Below the pieces are notes generated by a model. That model saw only the letters and a program-made list of their open reading frames with translations, searched no databases and was not told the DNA's origin. The position numbers and the translations under genes were made by a program. From Mycobacterium parascrofulaceum ATCC BAA-614 (GTDB lineage Bacteria > Actinomycetota > Actinomycetes > Mycobacteriales > Mycobacteriaceae), in the NCBI RefSeq assembly GCF_000164135.1, contig NZ_GG770553.1, positions 140,113 to 189,337 on the forward strand: a DNA stretch of 49,225 nt, in the 5' to 3' direction. Below are positions 16,943 through 26,652 of the stretch, piece by piece (position 1 is the stretch's first letter; the number at the start of each line of letters is the position of its first letter).

Positions 16943-18184
16943 TCACCGCGTTGCGCCGGAGTAGTCGACCTGCCAGTGCTTGATCCCGTTCAGCCAGCCC
17001 GACCGCAGCCGCTCGGGCTCGCCGATCGGCGTGAGGTCCGGCATGTGGTCGGCCACGGCGTTGAAGATCAGGTTGATCGTCATCCGGGCCAGGTTCGCGC
17101 CGATGCAGTAGTGCGCGCCGGTGCCGCCGAAACCGACATGGGGATTCGGGTCCCGCAGGATGTTGAAGGTGTGCGGGTCGTCGAAGACCTCTTCGTCGAA
17201 GTTGGCCGACCGGTAGGACATCACCACGCGCTGGCCCTTCTTGATCTGCACGCCGGACAGCTCGGTGTCCTCGTTGGCGGTCCGCTGGAAGGCCGACACC
17301 GGGGTGGCCCACCGGATGATCTCGTCGGCGGTGGTGGACGGCCGCTCCCGCTTGAACAGCTCCCACTGATCGGGGTTGTTCGCCATCGCGATCATCCCGT
17401 GGGTGATCGAGTTGCGCGTGGTCTCGTTGCCGGCCACGGCGAGCATGACGACGAAGAAACCGAACTCGTCGTCGGAGAGCTTCTCGCCGTCGATGTCGGC
17501 CTGGATCAGCGTGGTGACGATGTCGTCCGTGGGGTTCTTGCCCCGCTCCTCGGCCATCGCCATCGCGTACGTGATCAGTTCCATCGACGACTGCGCGGGA
17601 TCGACGTGGGCGTACTCGGGGTCGGTGCCGCCGGTCATCTCGTTGGACCAGCGGAAGAGCTTGTCGCGATCCTCCTGGGGCACGCCGAGCAGGCCCGCGA
17701 TGGCTTGCAGGGGCAGCTCACACGAGACCTGCTCGACGAAGTCGCCGCTGCCCTCGCTCGCCGCGGTCTTGGCGATGTTCTGGGCGCGCTGGGCCAGCTC
17801 GGCTTCCAGCCGCCCGATGGCCCGCGGGGTGAACCCGCGGGAGATGATCTTGCGCAGCCGGGTGTGGTGCGGCGCGTCCATGTTGAGCATGACGCTGCGC
17901 TGCAGTTCGACCTGTTCGCGCTTCATCTCCGGCGGCCACGTCGGGATGGCGCCGTTCAGCCAGCTCGAAAAGATGTCGCTGCGCTTCGAGACCTCCTTGA
18001 CGTCGGCGTGCTTGGTGACGATCCAATAGCCGTGGTCCTCGAACCCGCCCGAGCCGTTGGGGATGTCGACCCAGTGGATCGGCTCCGCCTTGCGCAGCCA
18101 GGCGAGTTCCTCGACCGGCAACCCCGCGAGGTTGACGTCAGGGTCAAGGAAGTCGAAGTCGGCGGGAATGTTGGGGGGTGCCAT
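16943..18184 (-). CDS. cyp125: Cytochrome P450 CYP125, cholesterol C26/C27 monooxygenase
   Basis: CYP125 oxidises the terminal methyl of the cholesterol side chain to the acid, the first step of side-chain degradation. The protein shows the heme-binding loop FGGTGAHYCIG with the ligand cysteine C360. The I-helix oxygen-activation motif AGNETT and the K-helix EIIR (ExxR) are also present. The ATG at 18184 gives 413 residues (M. tuberculosis 433) and is preceded by GAGGAG about 9 nt upstream; an in-frame start at 18208 would add eight residues and enter the operator. First gene of the operon ending with ltp2, under the KstR box at 18204-18217. Confidence 0.95.
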   Translation of the reverse strand: MAPPNIPADFDFLDPDVNLAGLPVEELAWLRKAEPIHWVDIPNGSGGFEDHGYWIVTKHADVKEVSKRSDIFSSWLNGAIPTWPPEMKREQVELQRSVMLNMDAPHHTRLRKIISRGFTPRAIGRLEAELAQRAQNIAKTAASEGSGDFVEQVSCELPLQAIAGLLGVPQEDRDKLFRWSNEMTGGTDPEYAHVDPAQSSMELITYAMAMAEERGKNPTDDIVTTLIQADIDGEKLSDDEFGFFVVMLAVAGNETTRNSITHGMIAMANNPDQWELFKRERPSTTADEIIRWATPVSAFQRTANEDTELSGVQIKKGQRVVMSYRSANFDEEVFDDPHTFNILRDPNPHVGFGGTGAHYCIGANLARMTINLIFNAVADHMPDLTPIGEPERLRSGWLNGIKHWQVDYSGATR

Positions 18185-18203
18185 GATGTGTGCGCTCCTC
18201 AAT

Positions 18204-18217
18204 TGCAACGTGTTCTA
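18204..18217. promoter_or_regulatory. KstR operator of cyp125 operon
   Basis: TGCAACGTGTTCTA satisfies TNNAACNNGTTNNA. It is 19 bp upstream of the cyp125 ATG and one of two KstR boxes in the 122-bp cyp125/fadA5 divergent region. Confidence 0.85.
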
Positions 18218-18282
18218 GTGCCAGTAAAACACGGCTCCTGCGCAGATAAAAGGCAGGTCACCATCCTCGCTTGTCAGACTAA

Positions 18283-18294
18283 TGAAACGTGTTC

Positions 18295-18296
<2 letters not shown>
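18283..18296. promoter_or_regulatory. KstR operator of fadA5
   Basis: TGAAACGTGTTCTA satisfies TNNAACNNGTTNNA and ends 10 bp before the fadA5 ATG. Its terminal TA begins the predicted -10 hexamer TAGCCT. Confidence 0.85.
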
Positions 18297-19470
<1,174 letters not shown>

Positions 19471-19473
19471 CAC

Positions 19474-19860
19474 TTGATCGTCTCGGAGCAGAGCCGCGTC
19501 GCCGCGGCGCAGTCCTACATCGACGCGCTGGTCAGCCATGACGGCGACTCCGTGCCGTTCGCTGCCCGGTGCACCCGCATCGAGCAGGGGATCAAGAACG
19601 GGTTCTCCGGTAATCACTTGCGGCGCAGCCTGAATCGCGGGGCTCAGTACCGCCTGATCGCGGACACGACGCCGCCGGACTACCGGGTCGACGGCGACCG
19701 GGTGCACGCGGCGTATGCCGTGCTGACCAAGGCGGCGTTCGGCCGCCGGCGGCTGGCCGCGCGGGTCGACGAGACGTTCGTGATTCCCGCCGAAAACCCA
19801 AGCGGCAGAGCAGAGATCCAGCACATCAAGGTTCGCTTCCGACCGTTCATTCAGCGCTAA
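19474..19860 (+). CDS. Small conserved protein of unknown function, NTF2/DUF8021-like
   Basis: A 128-residue protein starting at a TTG (19474) three bases after the fadA5 stop; the next gene, ddn, starts 9 bp after its end. It starts SEQSRVAAAQSYIDALVSHDG and alternates helices with beta strands ending in HIKVRFRPFI. This is the pattern of SnoaL/NTF2-like or DUF8021 proteins that often bind small hydrophobic ligands. No catalytic residues are assignable. I know of no counterpart between fadA5 and ddn in M. tuberculosis. Because of the rare start and the tight spacing it may be translated by coupling to fadA5. Function in steroid metabolism is only suggested by position. Confidence 0.65.
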   Translation: MIVSEQSRVAAAQSYIDALVSHDGDSVPFAARCTRIEQGIKNGFSGNHLRRSLNRGAQYRLIADTTPPDYRVDGDRVHAAYAVLTKAAFGRRRLAARVDETFVIPAENPSGRAEIQHIKVRFRPFIQR

Positions 19861-20322
<462 letters not shown>

Positions 20323-20361
20323 CGTTTCTGCCGTGCCCGGGTGGGGAATCACCAGGGCAAG

Positions 20362-20817
20362 ATGCCAAACTGGATCCGCAACTCGCGGCCGATCGCCCTG
20401 TTGCTCAAGTATTTCGCGCGCGCCCACATCTGGGTGTACCGCCGGACCGACGGCAGGATCGGCGCCAAACTGTTGCGGTTCCCGGCGGCACTGATCACGA
20501 CGACCGGGCGGAAGTCGGACCAGCCGCGGACCACCGCGACCCTCTACCTGCGCGACGGCGATCGGGTCATATTGCCCGCCTCGTTCGGCGGGCGGGACGA
20601 ACACCCGCTGTGGTACCTCAACGTGCAGGAGAACCCTGAGGTGCAGGTGCAGGTCCGGGCGCAGCGCATGAGAATGGTCGCGCGCGACGCCACCGACGCC
20701 GAGCGGGACCGCTACTGGCCGTCGCTGATTCGGATGTACCCGCCGTACCGCAAGTACCGCGAGGTCACCGACCGGGTGATTCCGCTAGTCGTCTGCGAAC
20801 CGCCGCGCCGAGCGTGA
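20362..20817 (+). CDS. Second Ddn-like F420-dependent oxidoreductase
   Basis: A paralogue of the preceding gene with the same core: AALITTTGRKSDQPR, LYLRDGDRV, PLWYLNVQENPEVQVQV and TDRVIPLVVCEP. The ATG at 20362 gives 151 residues and aligns best with the Ddn N-terminus; a GTG at 20341 would add seven residues. It lies 39 bp after ddn on the same strand and is probably co-transcribed. It may be a local duplication, although the two have diverged considerably. F420H2-dependent reduction of a quinone-like or enone substrate is the family expectation; no substrate is known. Its 3' end overlaps a hairpin facing the convergent SDR gene. Confidence 0.82.
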   Translation: MPNWIRNSRPIALLLKYFARAHIWVYRRTDGRIGAKLLRFPAALITTTGRKSDQPRTTATLYLRDGDRVILPASFGGRDEHPLWYLNVQENPEVQVQVRAQRMRMVARDATDAERDRYWPSLIRMYPPYRKYREVTDRVIPLVVCEPPRRA

Positions 20818-20860
20818 AACCACGGCGAAAAATCGGCGAAATCCTCGCCGCCAGTTCACG
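20813..20860. repeat. Intergenic hairpin between convergent genes
   Basis: Arms CGTGAAACCACGGCGA (20813-20828) and TCGCCGCCAGTTCACG (20845-20860) pair at 12 of 16 positions with a short internal loop. It spans the stop of the second Ddn-like gene and the gap before the SDR stop at 20882, so a bidirectional terminator or processed 3' end is likely. There is no U-tract. Confidence 0.5.
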
Positions 20861-20881
20861 TTCGGCGAGCGGTTCCGCCCG

Positions 20882-21787
20882 CTACGCCCCGTAAACGGGG
20901 ACCGGCGGCCGCGCCTTGGCCAGCAGGTCGGCGACGACGGGTCCCAGTTCCGCGGGGTCCCACCTCGCGCCCTTGTCGATCTGCGGTCCGTGCGCCCAGC
21001 CCTCGGCGACCCGGATCTTGCCGCCCTCGACCTCGAAGACCTTCCCGGTGACGTCGCGCGATCCGGCGCTGCCCAGCCACACCACCAAGGGCGAGACGTT
21101 CTCCGGCGCCATGGCGTCGAAATCCTGGCCCTGTGTTGCCATCATCTCGGCGAAGACGGTCTCGGTCATGCGGGTGCGTGCCGACGGCGCGATCGCGTTG
21201 ACGGTCACGCCGTAGCGGCCCATCTCGGCCGCGCCGACCAGCGTCATCGCCGCGATGCCGGCCTTGGCGGCGCTGTAGTTGCCCTGTCCGACGCTGCCCT
21301 GCAGGCCGGCGCCCGAGCTGGTGTTGATGATTCGCGCGTCGACGGCCTTGCCCTCTTTGGACAGCCCGCGCCAGTACGACGCGGCGTGCCGCATCGTGGC
21401 GAAGTGGCCCTTGAGGTGCACGGCGATGACGGCGTCGAACTCCTCCTCGCTGGTGTTGGCCATCATCCGGTCGCGCACGATGCCGGCGTTGTTCACCAAG
21501 ACGTCCAGCCCGCCGAAGGTGTCGACGGCGGTCTGGATCAGGCCGGCCGCTTCGTTCCAGTCGGCGACGTTGGACCCGTTGACGACGGCTTCCCCACCGG
21601 CCGCGGTGATTTCGTCGACCACGCCCTGGGCCGCGCTGCCCCCGCCCGCCGGTGAGCCGTCCAGGCCCACCCCGATGTCGTTGACCACCACGCGCGCGCC
21701 TTCGGCCGCGAAGGCCAGCGCGTGCGCGCGACCGATACCGCCGCCCGCTCCGGTGACGATGACGACGCGGCCGTCAACCACTCCCAT
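20882..21787 (-). CDS. Short-chain dehydrogenase (Rv3548c-like)
   Basis: A 301-residue SDR resembling the dehydrogenase domain of peroxisomal multifunctional enzyme/17beta-HSD4. The cofactor motif is TGAGGGIGRAHALAFAAEG, the NNAGIVRDRM segment follows, and the catalytic Ser-Tyr-Lys lies in NTSSGAGLQGSVGQGNYSAAKAG. ATG 21787 gives a length close to Rv3548c (304). It follows the Rv3549c-like SDR by 14 bp on the same strand, and the pair is divergent from echA20, in the KstR2-controlled part of the locus. Likely a hydroxyacyl-CoA or hydroxysteroid dehydrogenase in ring C/D breakdown; the exact step is not established. Confidence 0.87.
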   Translation of the reverse strand: MGVVDGRVVIVTGAGGGIGRAHALAFAAEGARVVVNDIGVGLDGSPAGGGSAAQGVVDEITAAGGEAVVNGSNVADWNEAAGLIQTAVDTFGGLDVLVNNAGIVRDRMMANTSEEEFDAVIAVHLKGHFATMRHAASYWRGLSKEGKAVDARIINTSSGAGLQGSVGQGNYSAAKAGIAAMTLVGAAEMGRYGVTVNAIAPSARTRMTETVFAEMMATQGQDFDAMAPENVSPLVVWLGSAGSRDVTGKVFEVEGGKIRVAEGWAHGPQIDKGARWDPAELGPVVADLLAKARPPVPVYGA

Positions 21788-21801
21788 TGTTCGTGTCCCC
21801 T

Positions 21802-22599
21802 CTACTTGATCGCGCTCGCGTTCGTTGTGGCCAGATAGTGCGGCGGCTCGCCGCCGCCGTGCACCTCCAGCGAGGCGCCGCTGATGTAGGACGCCGCGTC
21901 CGAGGCCAAAAATGCCGCGGCCCAACCGATGTCATCCGGCTGGGCCAGCCGGCCCAGCGGAACGTTCTTGGAGATAGCCGCGATGGAATCGGCGTCGCCG
22001 TAGAACAGTTCCGACTGTTCGGTCTCCACCATGCCGACCACGCAGGCGTTCACCCGGACCTTCGGCCCCCATTCCACCGCCAGCGTCTGCGTGAGGCTTT
22101 CCAGTCCCGCCTTGGCCGCCCCGTACGCCCCGGTCCCCGGGGAGGGCCGCCGGCCGCTGAGGCTGCAGATGTTGATGATCGACCCGCCGTGCGGTTGGTT
22201 CTGCATGTTCTCGTTGGCGTGTTGCGAAACCGACAGCGCGCCAATCAGGTTCAGCTCGATGATCTTGCGGTTGAACTTCGCGCTGGACTCCGCGGTCGGC
22301 ACGTACGGCGAACCGCCGGCGTTGTTGACCACGACGTCGAGCCTGCCGTGTTGCTCGACGATCGAGTCGATCAGCGCCTTGACGGCGTCGTCGTCGCGGA
22401 CGTCGCAAGAGTGAAACTCATAGGGCAAACCCTCGACGGCCCGCCGCGCGCAGGTGATGACGGTCGCGCCCTGGCCGGCGAAGACCGAGCTGATTCCGGC
22501 GCCGACTCCGCGAACCCCGCCGGTGACCAGCACCACCCGTCCGGCCAGCCCCAAGTTGATGGCTTCTCCAATTGGGGGGCGTGCTTCGGCGCGAGTCAC
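21802..22599 (-). CDS. Short-chain dehydrogenase (Rv3549c-like)
   Basis: A 265-residue SDR with cofactor motif TGGVRGVGAG, the NNAGGSPY segment, catalytic Ser in NICSLSGRR, Tyr/Lys in YGAAKAG and a C-terminal SGASLEVHGGGEPP. The GTG at 22599 is selected because TACGCT (22611-22606, minus strand) lies exactly 6 nt upstream, an arrangement matching other leaderless promoters in this window. The annotated relative in M. tuberculosis is slightly shorter. First gene of a two-SDR operon, divergent from echA20 across a near-perfect KstR2 box. Confidence 0.87.
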   Translation of the reverse strand: MTRAEARPPIGEAINLGLAGRVVLVTGGVRGVGAGISSVFAGQGATVITCARRAVEGLPYEFHSCDVRDDDAVKALIDSIVEQHGRLDVVVNNAGGSPYVPTAESSAKFNRKIIELNLIGALSVSQHANENMQNQPHGGSIINICSLSGRRPSPGTGAYGAAKAGLESLTQTLAVEWGPKVRVNACVVGMVETEQSELFYGDADSIAAISKNVPLGRLAQPDDIGWAAAFLASDAASYISGASLEVHGGGEPPHYLATTNASAIK

Positions 22600-22605
22600 T
22601 GTGCT

Positions 22606-22611
22606 AGCGTA
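22606..22611 (-). promoter_or_regulatory. Predicted -10 element for leaderless SDR operon
   Basis: Minus strand TACGCT, then six bases, then GTG at 22599. It abuts the KstR2 operator at 22614-22629, so the repressor would block access. Confidence 0.55.
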
Positions 22612-22613
22612 CC

Positions 22614-22629
22614 AAGCAAGTGCTTGCTT
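22614..22629. promoter_or_regulatory. KstR2 operator
   Basis: AAGCAAGTGCTTGCTT contains the KstR2 box AnCAAGnnCTTGnT at all fixed positions and is symmetric apart from the central bases. It lies between the divergent SDR operon and the echA20-ipdABC operon. Confidence 0.88.
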
Positions 22630-22658
22630 AGGTAGTTACCCCACAAGGAAGTGGCACC

Positions 22659-23414
22659 TTGCCCATCACATCCAAAACCACCGAACCGGGCATCGTCGCG
22701 GTCACCGTCGACTTTCCCCCGGTCAACGCCATTCCGTCGCGCGGCTGGTTCGAGCTGGCCGACGTGATCACGGACGCCGGCCGCAACCCCGGGACCCACG
22801 TCGTCATCCTGCGGGCGGAAGGGCGCGGCTTCAACGCCGGGGTCGACATCAAGGAGATGCAGCGCACCGAGGGATTCACCGCGCTGATCGACGCCAACCG
22901 CGGTTGCTTCGCCGCATTCCGCGCCGTCTACGAGTGCGCGGTGCCCGTCGTCGCCGCCGTCAACGGGTTCTGTGTCGGCGGCGGCATCGGCCTGGTGGGC
23001 AACTCCGACGTCATCGTCGCCTCCGACGACGCCACCTTCGGGCTGCCCGAGGTGGAACGCGGCGCACTGGGCGCGGCCACCCACCTGTCCCGGCTGGTGC
23101 CCCAGCACATGATGCGGCGGCTGTTCTTCACCGCCGCCACCGTGGACGCCGCCACCCTGCACCACTTCGGCTCGGTGCACGAGGTGGTGCCGCGCGACGA
23201 ACTGGACGAGGCCGCGTTGCGGGTCGCCCGCGACATCGCCGCCAAGGACACCCGCGTCATCCGCGCGGCCAAGGAGGCGCTGAACCTGATCGACGTCCAG
23301 CGGGTCAACTCGAGTTACCGGATGGAACAAGGCTTTACGTTCGAGCTCAACCTCGCCGGCGTCGCAGACGAGCACCGCGACGCGTTCGCCGGCACGGAGA
23401 AGGGCAAGAAGTGA
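22659..23414 (+). CDS. echA20: Crotonase-family hydrolase of ring C/D pathway
   Basis: EchA20 is the crotonase-fold enzyme that hydrolytically opens ring D in the HIEC-CoA intermediate of the HIP (ring C/D) pathway. The 251-residue protein has the oxyanion-hole segment HVVILRAEGRGFNAGVDIKEM and the second conserved block NGFCVGGGIGLVGNSDVIVAS, followed by FGLPEVERGAL. It starts at TTG 22659 with AAGGAAG about 7 nt upstream, so the echA20 transcript has a leader, unlike the divergent SDR. Its stop overlaps the ipdA GTG by four bases. Controlled by the KstR2 box at 22614. Confidence 0.92.
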   Translation: MPITSKTTEPGIVAVTVDFPPVNAIPSRGWFELADVITDAGRNPGTHVVILRAEGRGFNAGVDIKEMQRTEGFTALIDANRGCFAAFRAVYECAVPVVAAVNGFCVGGGIGLVGNSDVIVASDDATFGLPEVERGALGAATHLSRLVPQHMMRRLFFTAATVDAATLHHFGSVHEVVPRDELDEAALRVARDIAAKDTRVIRAAKEALNLIDVQRVNSSYRMEQGFTFELNLAGVADEHRDAFAGTEKGKK

Positions 23415-24295
23415 GCGACAAGCGGACCACCCTCGACGAGGCCGTCGCGCAGTTGCGCAGCGGCATGACGATCGGCATCGGCGGCTGGGGTTCGCGCCGC
23501 AAGCCGATGGCGTTCGTGCGCGCCATGCTGCGCACCGACGTCAAGGATTTGACGGTGGTCACCTACGGCGGGCCGGACCTGGGACTGTTGTGCTCGGCCG
23601 GCAAGGTCAAGCGGGTCTACTACGGCTTCGTCTCGCTGGACTCCCCGCCGTTCTACGACCCCTGGTTCGCCAAGGCGCGCACCGGCGGCGCGATCGAGGC
23701 CCGCGAGATGGACGAGGGCATGCTGCGCTGCGGCCTGCAAGCCGCCGCGCAACGCCTGCCGTTCCTGCCCATCCGGGCCGGGCTGGGCAGCTCGGTCCCC
23801 GACTTCTGGGAGGGCGAGCTGCAGACGGTGACCAGCCCCTACCCCGCGGCCGAGGGCGGTCACGAGACGCTGATCGCCATGCCGGCGCTGCGCTTGGACG
23901 CCGCCTTCGTGCACCTCAATCTCGGTGACTGCCGGGGGAATGCGGCCTACACCGGGATCGACCCGTACTTCGACGACCTGTTCCTGATGGCCGCCGAGCG
24001 GCGCTTCCTGTCCGTCGAGCGCGTCGTCTCCACCGAGGAGCTGGTCAAGGCCGTGCCCCCGCAGGCGCTGCTGGTGAACCGGATGATGGTTGACTCCGTG
24101 GTGGAGGCGCCGGGCGGTGCCCACTTCACCACGGCCGCACCGGATTACGGTCGCGACGAAAAATTCCAGCGGCATTACGCCGAGGCCGCCTCGACCGAAG
24201 AGGGCTGGCGGCAGTTCGTCGCGACCTACCTGGCCGGCGGCGAGGACGACTACCAGGCCGCGGTTCGCGCGTTCGCAGAGGAGGCCGCCAAGTGA
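23411..24295 (+). CDS. ipdA: COCHEA-CoA hydrolase, alpha subunit
   Basis: IpdA and IpdB form a heteromeric enzyme of the class I CoA-transferase fold that works as a hydrolase, opening ring C of the COCHEA-CoA intermediate. The 294-residue protein (292 in M. tuberculosis) has the glycine-rich GIGGWGSRRKPM segment at residues 22-33 typical of the alpha subunit. GTG 23411 overlaps the echA20 stop (GTGA), and the ipdA stop overlaps ipdB in the same way, so translation is coupled through the operon. Confidence 0.93.
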   Translation: MSDKRTTLDEAVAQLRSGMTIGIGGWGSRRKPMAFVRAMLRTDVKDLTVVTYGGPDLGLLCSAGKVKRVYYGFVSLDSPPFYDPWFAKARTGGAIEAREMDEGMLRCGLQAAAQRLPFLPIRAGLGSSVPDFWEGELQTVTSPYPAAEGGHETLIAMPALRLDAAFVHLNLGDCRGNAAYTGIDPYFDDLFLMAAERRFLSVERVVSTEELVKAVPPQALLVNRMMVDSVVEAPGGAHFTTAAPDYGRDEKFQRHYAEAASTEEGWRQFVATYLAGGEDDYQAAVRAFAEEAAK

Positions 24296-25035
24296 GCAGC
24301 ACCCGCGCCGAAGTGTGCGCAGTCGCCTGCGCCGAATTGTTCCGGAACGCAGGCGAAATCATGATCAGCCCGATGACCAACATGGCCTCGGTCGGCGCGC
24401 GGCTGGCGCGGTTGACCTTCTCCCCCGACATCGTGCTCACCGACGGCGAGGCGCAGCTGCTGGCCGACACCCCGGCGCTCGGCAAAGCCGGACCCGTCGA
24501 GGGCTGGATGCCGTTCGGCCGGGTGTTCGAGACGCTGGCGTGGGGCCGGCGACACGTGGTGATGGGCGCGAATCAGGTTGACCGCTTTGGCAATCAGAAC
24601 ATCTCCGCGTTCGGCCCGCTGCAACACCCGACCCGGCAGATGTTCGGCCTGCGGGGCGCGCCCGGCAACGCGATCAACCACGCCACCAGCTACTGGGTGG
24701 GCAACCACTCCAAGCGGGTGTTCTGCGAGGCCGTCGACGTGGTCTGCGGCATCGGCTGGGACAAGATCGACCCGGGCAACCCGGCGTTCCGGTTCGCCAA
24801 TCCCTACCGCGTGGTCTCCAACCTGGGCGTGTTCGACTTCGGCGGGCCCGACCACACGATGCGCGCCCTCTCGCTGCACCCCGGGGTGTCACCCGACGAC
24901 GTGCGCGAGGCCACCTCATTCGAGGTGCACGGCGTGGACGAAGCCGGCGAGACCCGGCCGCCGTCGGACGAAGAACTGCGCCTCATCCGCGAGGTGATCG
25001 ACCCGAAGTCGCTGCGCGACAAGGAGATACGGTGA
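24292..25035 (+). CDS. ipdB: COCHEA-CoA hydrolase, beta subunit
   Basis: A 247-residue beta subunit of the IpdAB ring-cleaving hydrolase. Recognisable segments are the glycine/aspartate-rich DIVLTDGEAQLLAD, VVMGANQVDRFGNQNIS, and GAPGNAINHATSYW, which follow the CoA-transferase beta-subunit order but without evidence for ordinary transferase use. GTG 24292 overlaps the ipdA stop by four bases and its own TGA overlaps ipdC. Matches Rv3552 in place. Confidence 0.93.
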   Translation: MSSTRAEVCAVACAELFRNAGEIMISPMTNMASVGARLARLTFSPDIVLTDGEAQLLADTPALGKAGPVEGWMPFGRVFETLAWGRRHVVMGANQVDRFGNQNISAFGPLQHPTRQMFGLRGAPGNAINHATSYWVGNHSKRVFCEAVDVVCGIGWDKIDPGNPAFRFANPYRVVSNLGVFDFGGPDHTMRALSLHPGVSPDDVREATSFEVHGVDEAGETRPPSDEELRLIREVIDPKSLRDKEIR

Positions 25036-26105
25036 AATTGCGCACGCCGCTGACCGAGCTGGTCGGCGTCGAGCATCCGGTGGTGCAGACCGGCATGGGA
25101 TGGGTGGCCGGCGCGCGGCTGGTGGCCGCCACCGCCAACGCGGGCGGACTGGGCATCCTGGCCTCGGCCACCATGACGCTGGACGAGTTGGCGACGGCCA
25201 TCGGCAAGGTCAAGGCCGCCACGGACAAGCCGTTCGGGGTGAATATCCGCGCCGACGCCGCGGACGCCGGCGACCGCGTCGACCTGATGATCCGCGAGGG
25301 CGTGAAGGTGGCGTCGTTCGCCCTGGCACCCAAGCAGGAGCTCATCGCCCGCCTGAAAGAGGCCGGCGCCGTGGTCATCCCGTCGATCGGCGCGGCCAAA
25401 CACGCGCGCAAGGTCGCGGCCTGGGGCGCCGACGCGATGATCGTGCAGGGCGGCGAGGGCGGCGGCCACACCGGGCCCGTCGCCACCACGCTGCTGCTGC
25501 CCTCGGTGCTGGACGCGGTGCGGGGCACCGGAATTCCGGTGATCGCGGCCGGCGGATTCTTCGACGGGCGTGGGCTCGCCGCCGCGTTGAGCTACGGCGC
25601 CGCGGGCGTGGCGATGGGCACGCGCTTCCTGTTGACCTCCGATTCGACCGTGCCCGATGCGGTCAAGCGGCGCTACCTGGAGGCGGCGCTGGACGGCACG
25701 GTGGTCACCACGCGCGTCGACGGCATGCCGCACCGCGTGCTGCGCACCGGCCTGGTCGAACGGCTGGAAAGCGGTTCGCCGGTGCGGGGCCTCACCGCGG
25801 CGGTGCGCAACGCGGCGAAGTTCAAACACATGTCGCAGATGACCTGGCGGTCGATGATCCGCGACGGCATGGCGATGCGCCACGGCAAGGAAATGACCTG
25901 GTCGCAGGTGGTGATGGCGGCCAACACCCCGATGCTGCTCAAGGCCGGGCTGGTCGAGGGCAACACCGAGGCCGGGGTGCTCGCCTCCGGCCAGGTGGCC
26001 GGCATCCTGGAGGACCTGCCGTCGTGCGCCGAGCTCATCGACTCGATCGTGCGCGACGCGATCAAGCACCTTCAGGCGGCGTCGGCGCTCATCGAAGAAC
26101 CGTAA
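25032..26105 (+). CDS. ipdC: Flavin-dependent HIC-CoA-type reductase (NMO-like fold)
   Basis: A 357-residue FMN protein of the nitronate-monooxygenase-like TIM-barrel family (Rv3553, 355 aa). In the HIP pathway IpdC acts on the CoA thioester of the hydroxylated indane carboxylate before ring D opening by EchA20. Visible motifs are the N-terminal HPVVQTGMGWVAG, the phosphate-binding GGEGGGHTGP at about 140-149, and VIAAGGFFDGRGLAAALSYGAAGVAMGTRF. GTG 25032 overlaps the ipdB stop. It is the last recognisable catabolic gene of this operon; downstream the M. tuberculosis order (fdxB, Rv3555c) is broken. Confidence 0.92.
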   Translation: MKLRTPLTELVGVEHPVVQTGMGWVAGARLVAATANAGGLGILASATMTLDELATAIGKVKAATDKPFGVNIRADAADAGDRVDLMIREGVKVASFALAPKQELIARLKEAGAVVIPSIGAAKHARKVAAWGADAMIVQGGEGGGHTGPVATTLLLPSVLDAVRGTGIPVIAAGGFFDGRGLAAALSYGAAGVAMGTRFLLTSDSTVPDAVKRRYLEAALDGTVVTTRVDGMPHRVLRTGLVERLESGSPVRGLTAAVRNAAKFKHMSQMTWRSMIRDGMAMRHGKEMTWSQVVMAANTPMLLKAGLVEGNTEAGVLASGQVAGILEDLPSCAELIDSIVRDAIKHLQAASALIEEP

Positions 26106-26159
26106 GCCGGCGACCAAAGACCCTGGCTCCGGCCCGGTGCGCGGCGTCACCCTCGATGC

Positions 26160-26582
26160 ATGATGACCCTGGAACCGGCAACCTGGCCCACTCCCCTGCT
26201 GAACGCGATTCGCACTTCCAACAAATACCTGCTCAACCCGCTGATGCTGCGGCTCGCCGGCCGCAAGAACTGGTATGCGGCGGCGATCGAGCACACCGGA
26301 CGACGCTCGGGCAAGGTGTACACCACACCGGTCGTGGCCGAGCGAACCACCGACGGCTTCCTCATCCCGCTGCCCTACGGCACCGACGTGGATTGGTTGC
26401 AGAACCTTCGTGCCGCGGGGCGAGCGACCATCTCCTCGCACGGCGAGACATACCAGGTGGTCCAGCCCGAGATCGTCGATGCGGCCGAGGCTCTGCCCAT
26501 GGTGTCGGCTTCCCGGCGACGCACCTTCGAACGCGTCGGCATAGAGGCGTACGTGAGGGTCAAGGACCAGCCGGCGAGCTGA
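26160..26582 (+). CDS. Ddn-like deazaflavin-dependent oxidoreductase
   Basis: A 140-residue member of the nitroreductase/deazaflavin-dependent family, distinct from the two at 20 kb. It carries WYAAAIEHTGRRSGKVYTTPVVAERT (the TTGRKTG-type F420 loop), FLIPLPYGTDVDWLQNLRAAG and ISSHGETYQVVQPE. ATG at 26160 (or the adjacent ATG 26163). It stands 54 bp after ipdC on the same strand and begins the accessory block that occupies the fdxB/Rv3555c position. Cofactor use (F420) is expected from family; substrate unknown. Confidence 0.8.
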   Translation: MMTLEPATWPTPLLNAIRTSNKYLLNPLMLRLAGRKNWYAAAIEHTGRRSGKVYTTPVVAERTTDGFLIPLPYGTDVDWLQNLRAAGRATISSHGETYQVVQPEIVDAAEALPMVSASRRRTFERVGIEAYVRVKDQPAS

Positions 26583-26605
26583 ACGGCATCTCGATCGCGC
26601 ACTCG

Positions 26606-26652
26606 ATTAAGCTGAATACTAAATATGAGTTGAATTAAGCTATAATCTTCAT
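26606..26652 (+). promoter_or_regulatory. AT-rich leaderless promoter of satD-like gene
   Basis: This short AT-rich stretch stands out in a GC-rich window. TATAAT (26641-26646) is followed by six bases and then ATG 26653, an ideal leaderless arrangement. ATTAAGCT occurs as a direct repeat at 26606 and 26634, and ATATGA/TCATAT form an inverted repeat (26623 and 26649), possible operators. No good -35 hexamer at 16-18 bp spacing was found. Confidence 0.6.

Noticed and set aside
26630..26635. TTGAAT as a -35 element for the satD-like promoter
   Set aside because: It is only 5 bp from the TATAAT hexamer, far short of the usual 16-18 bp spacing.
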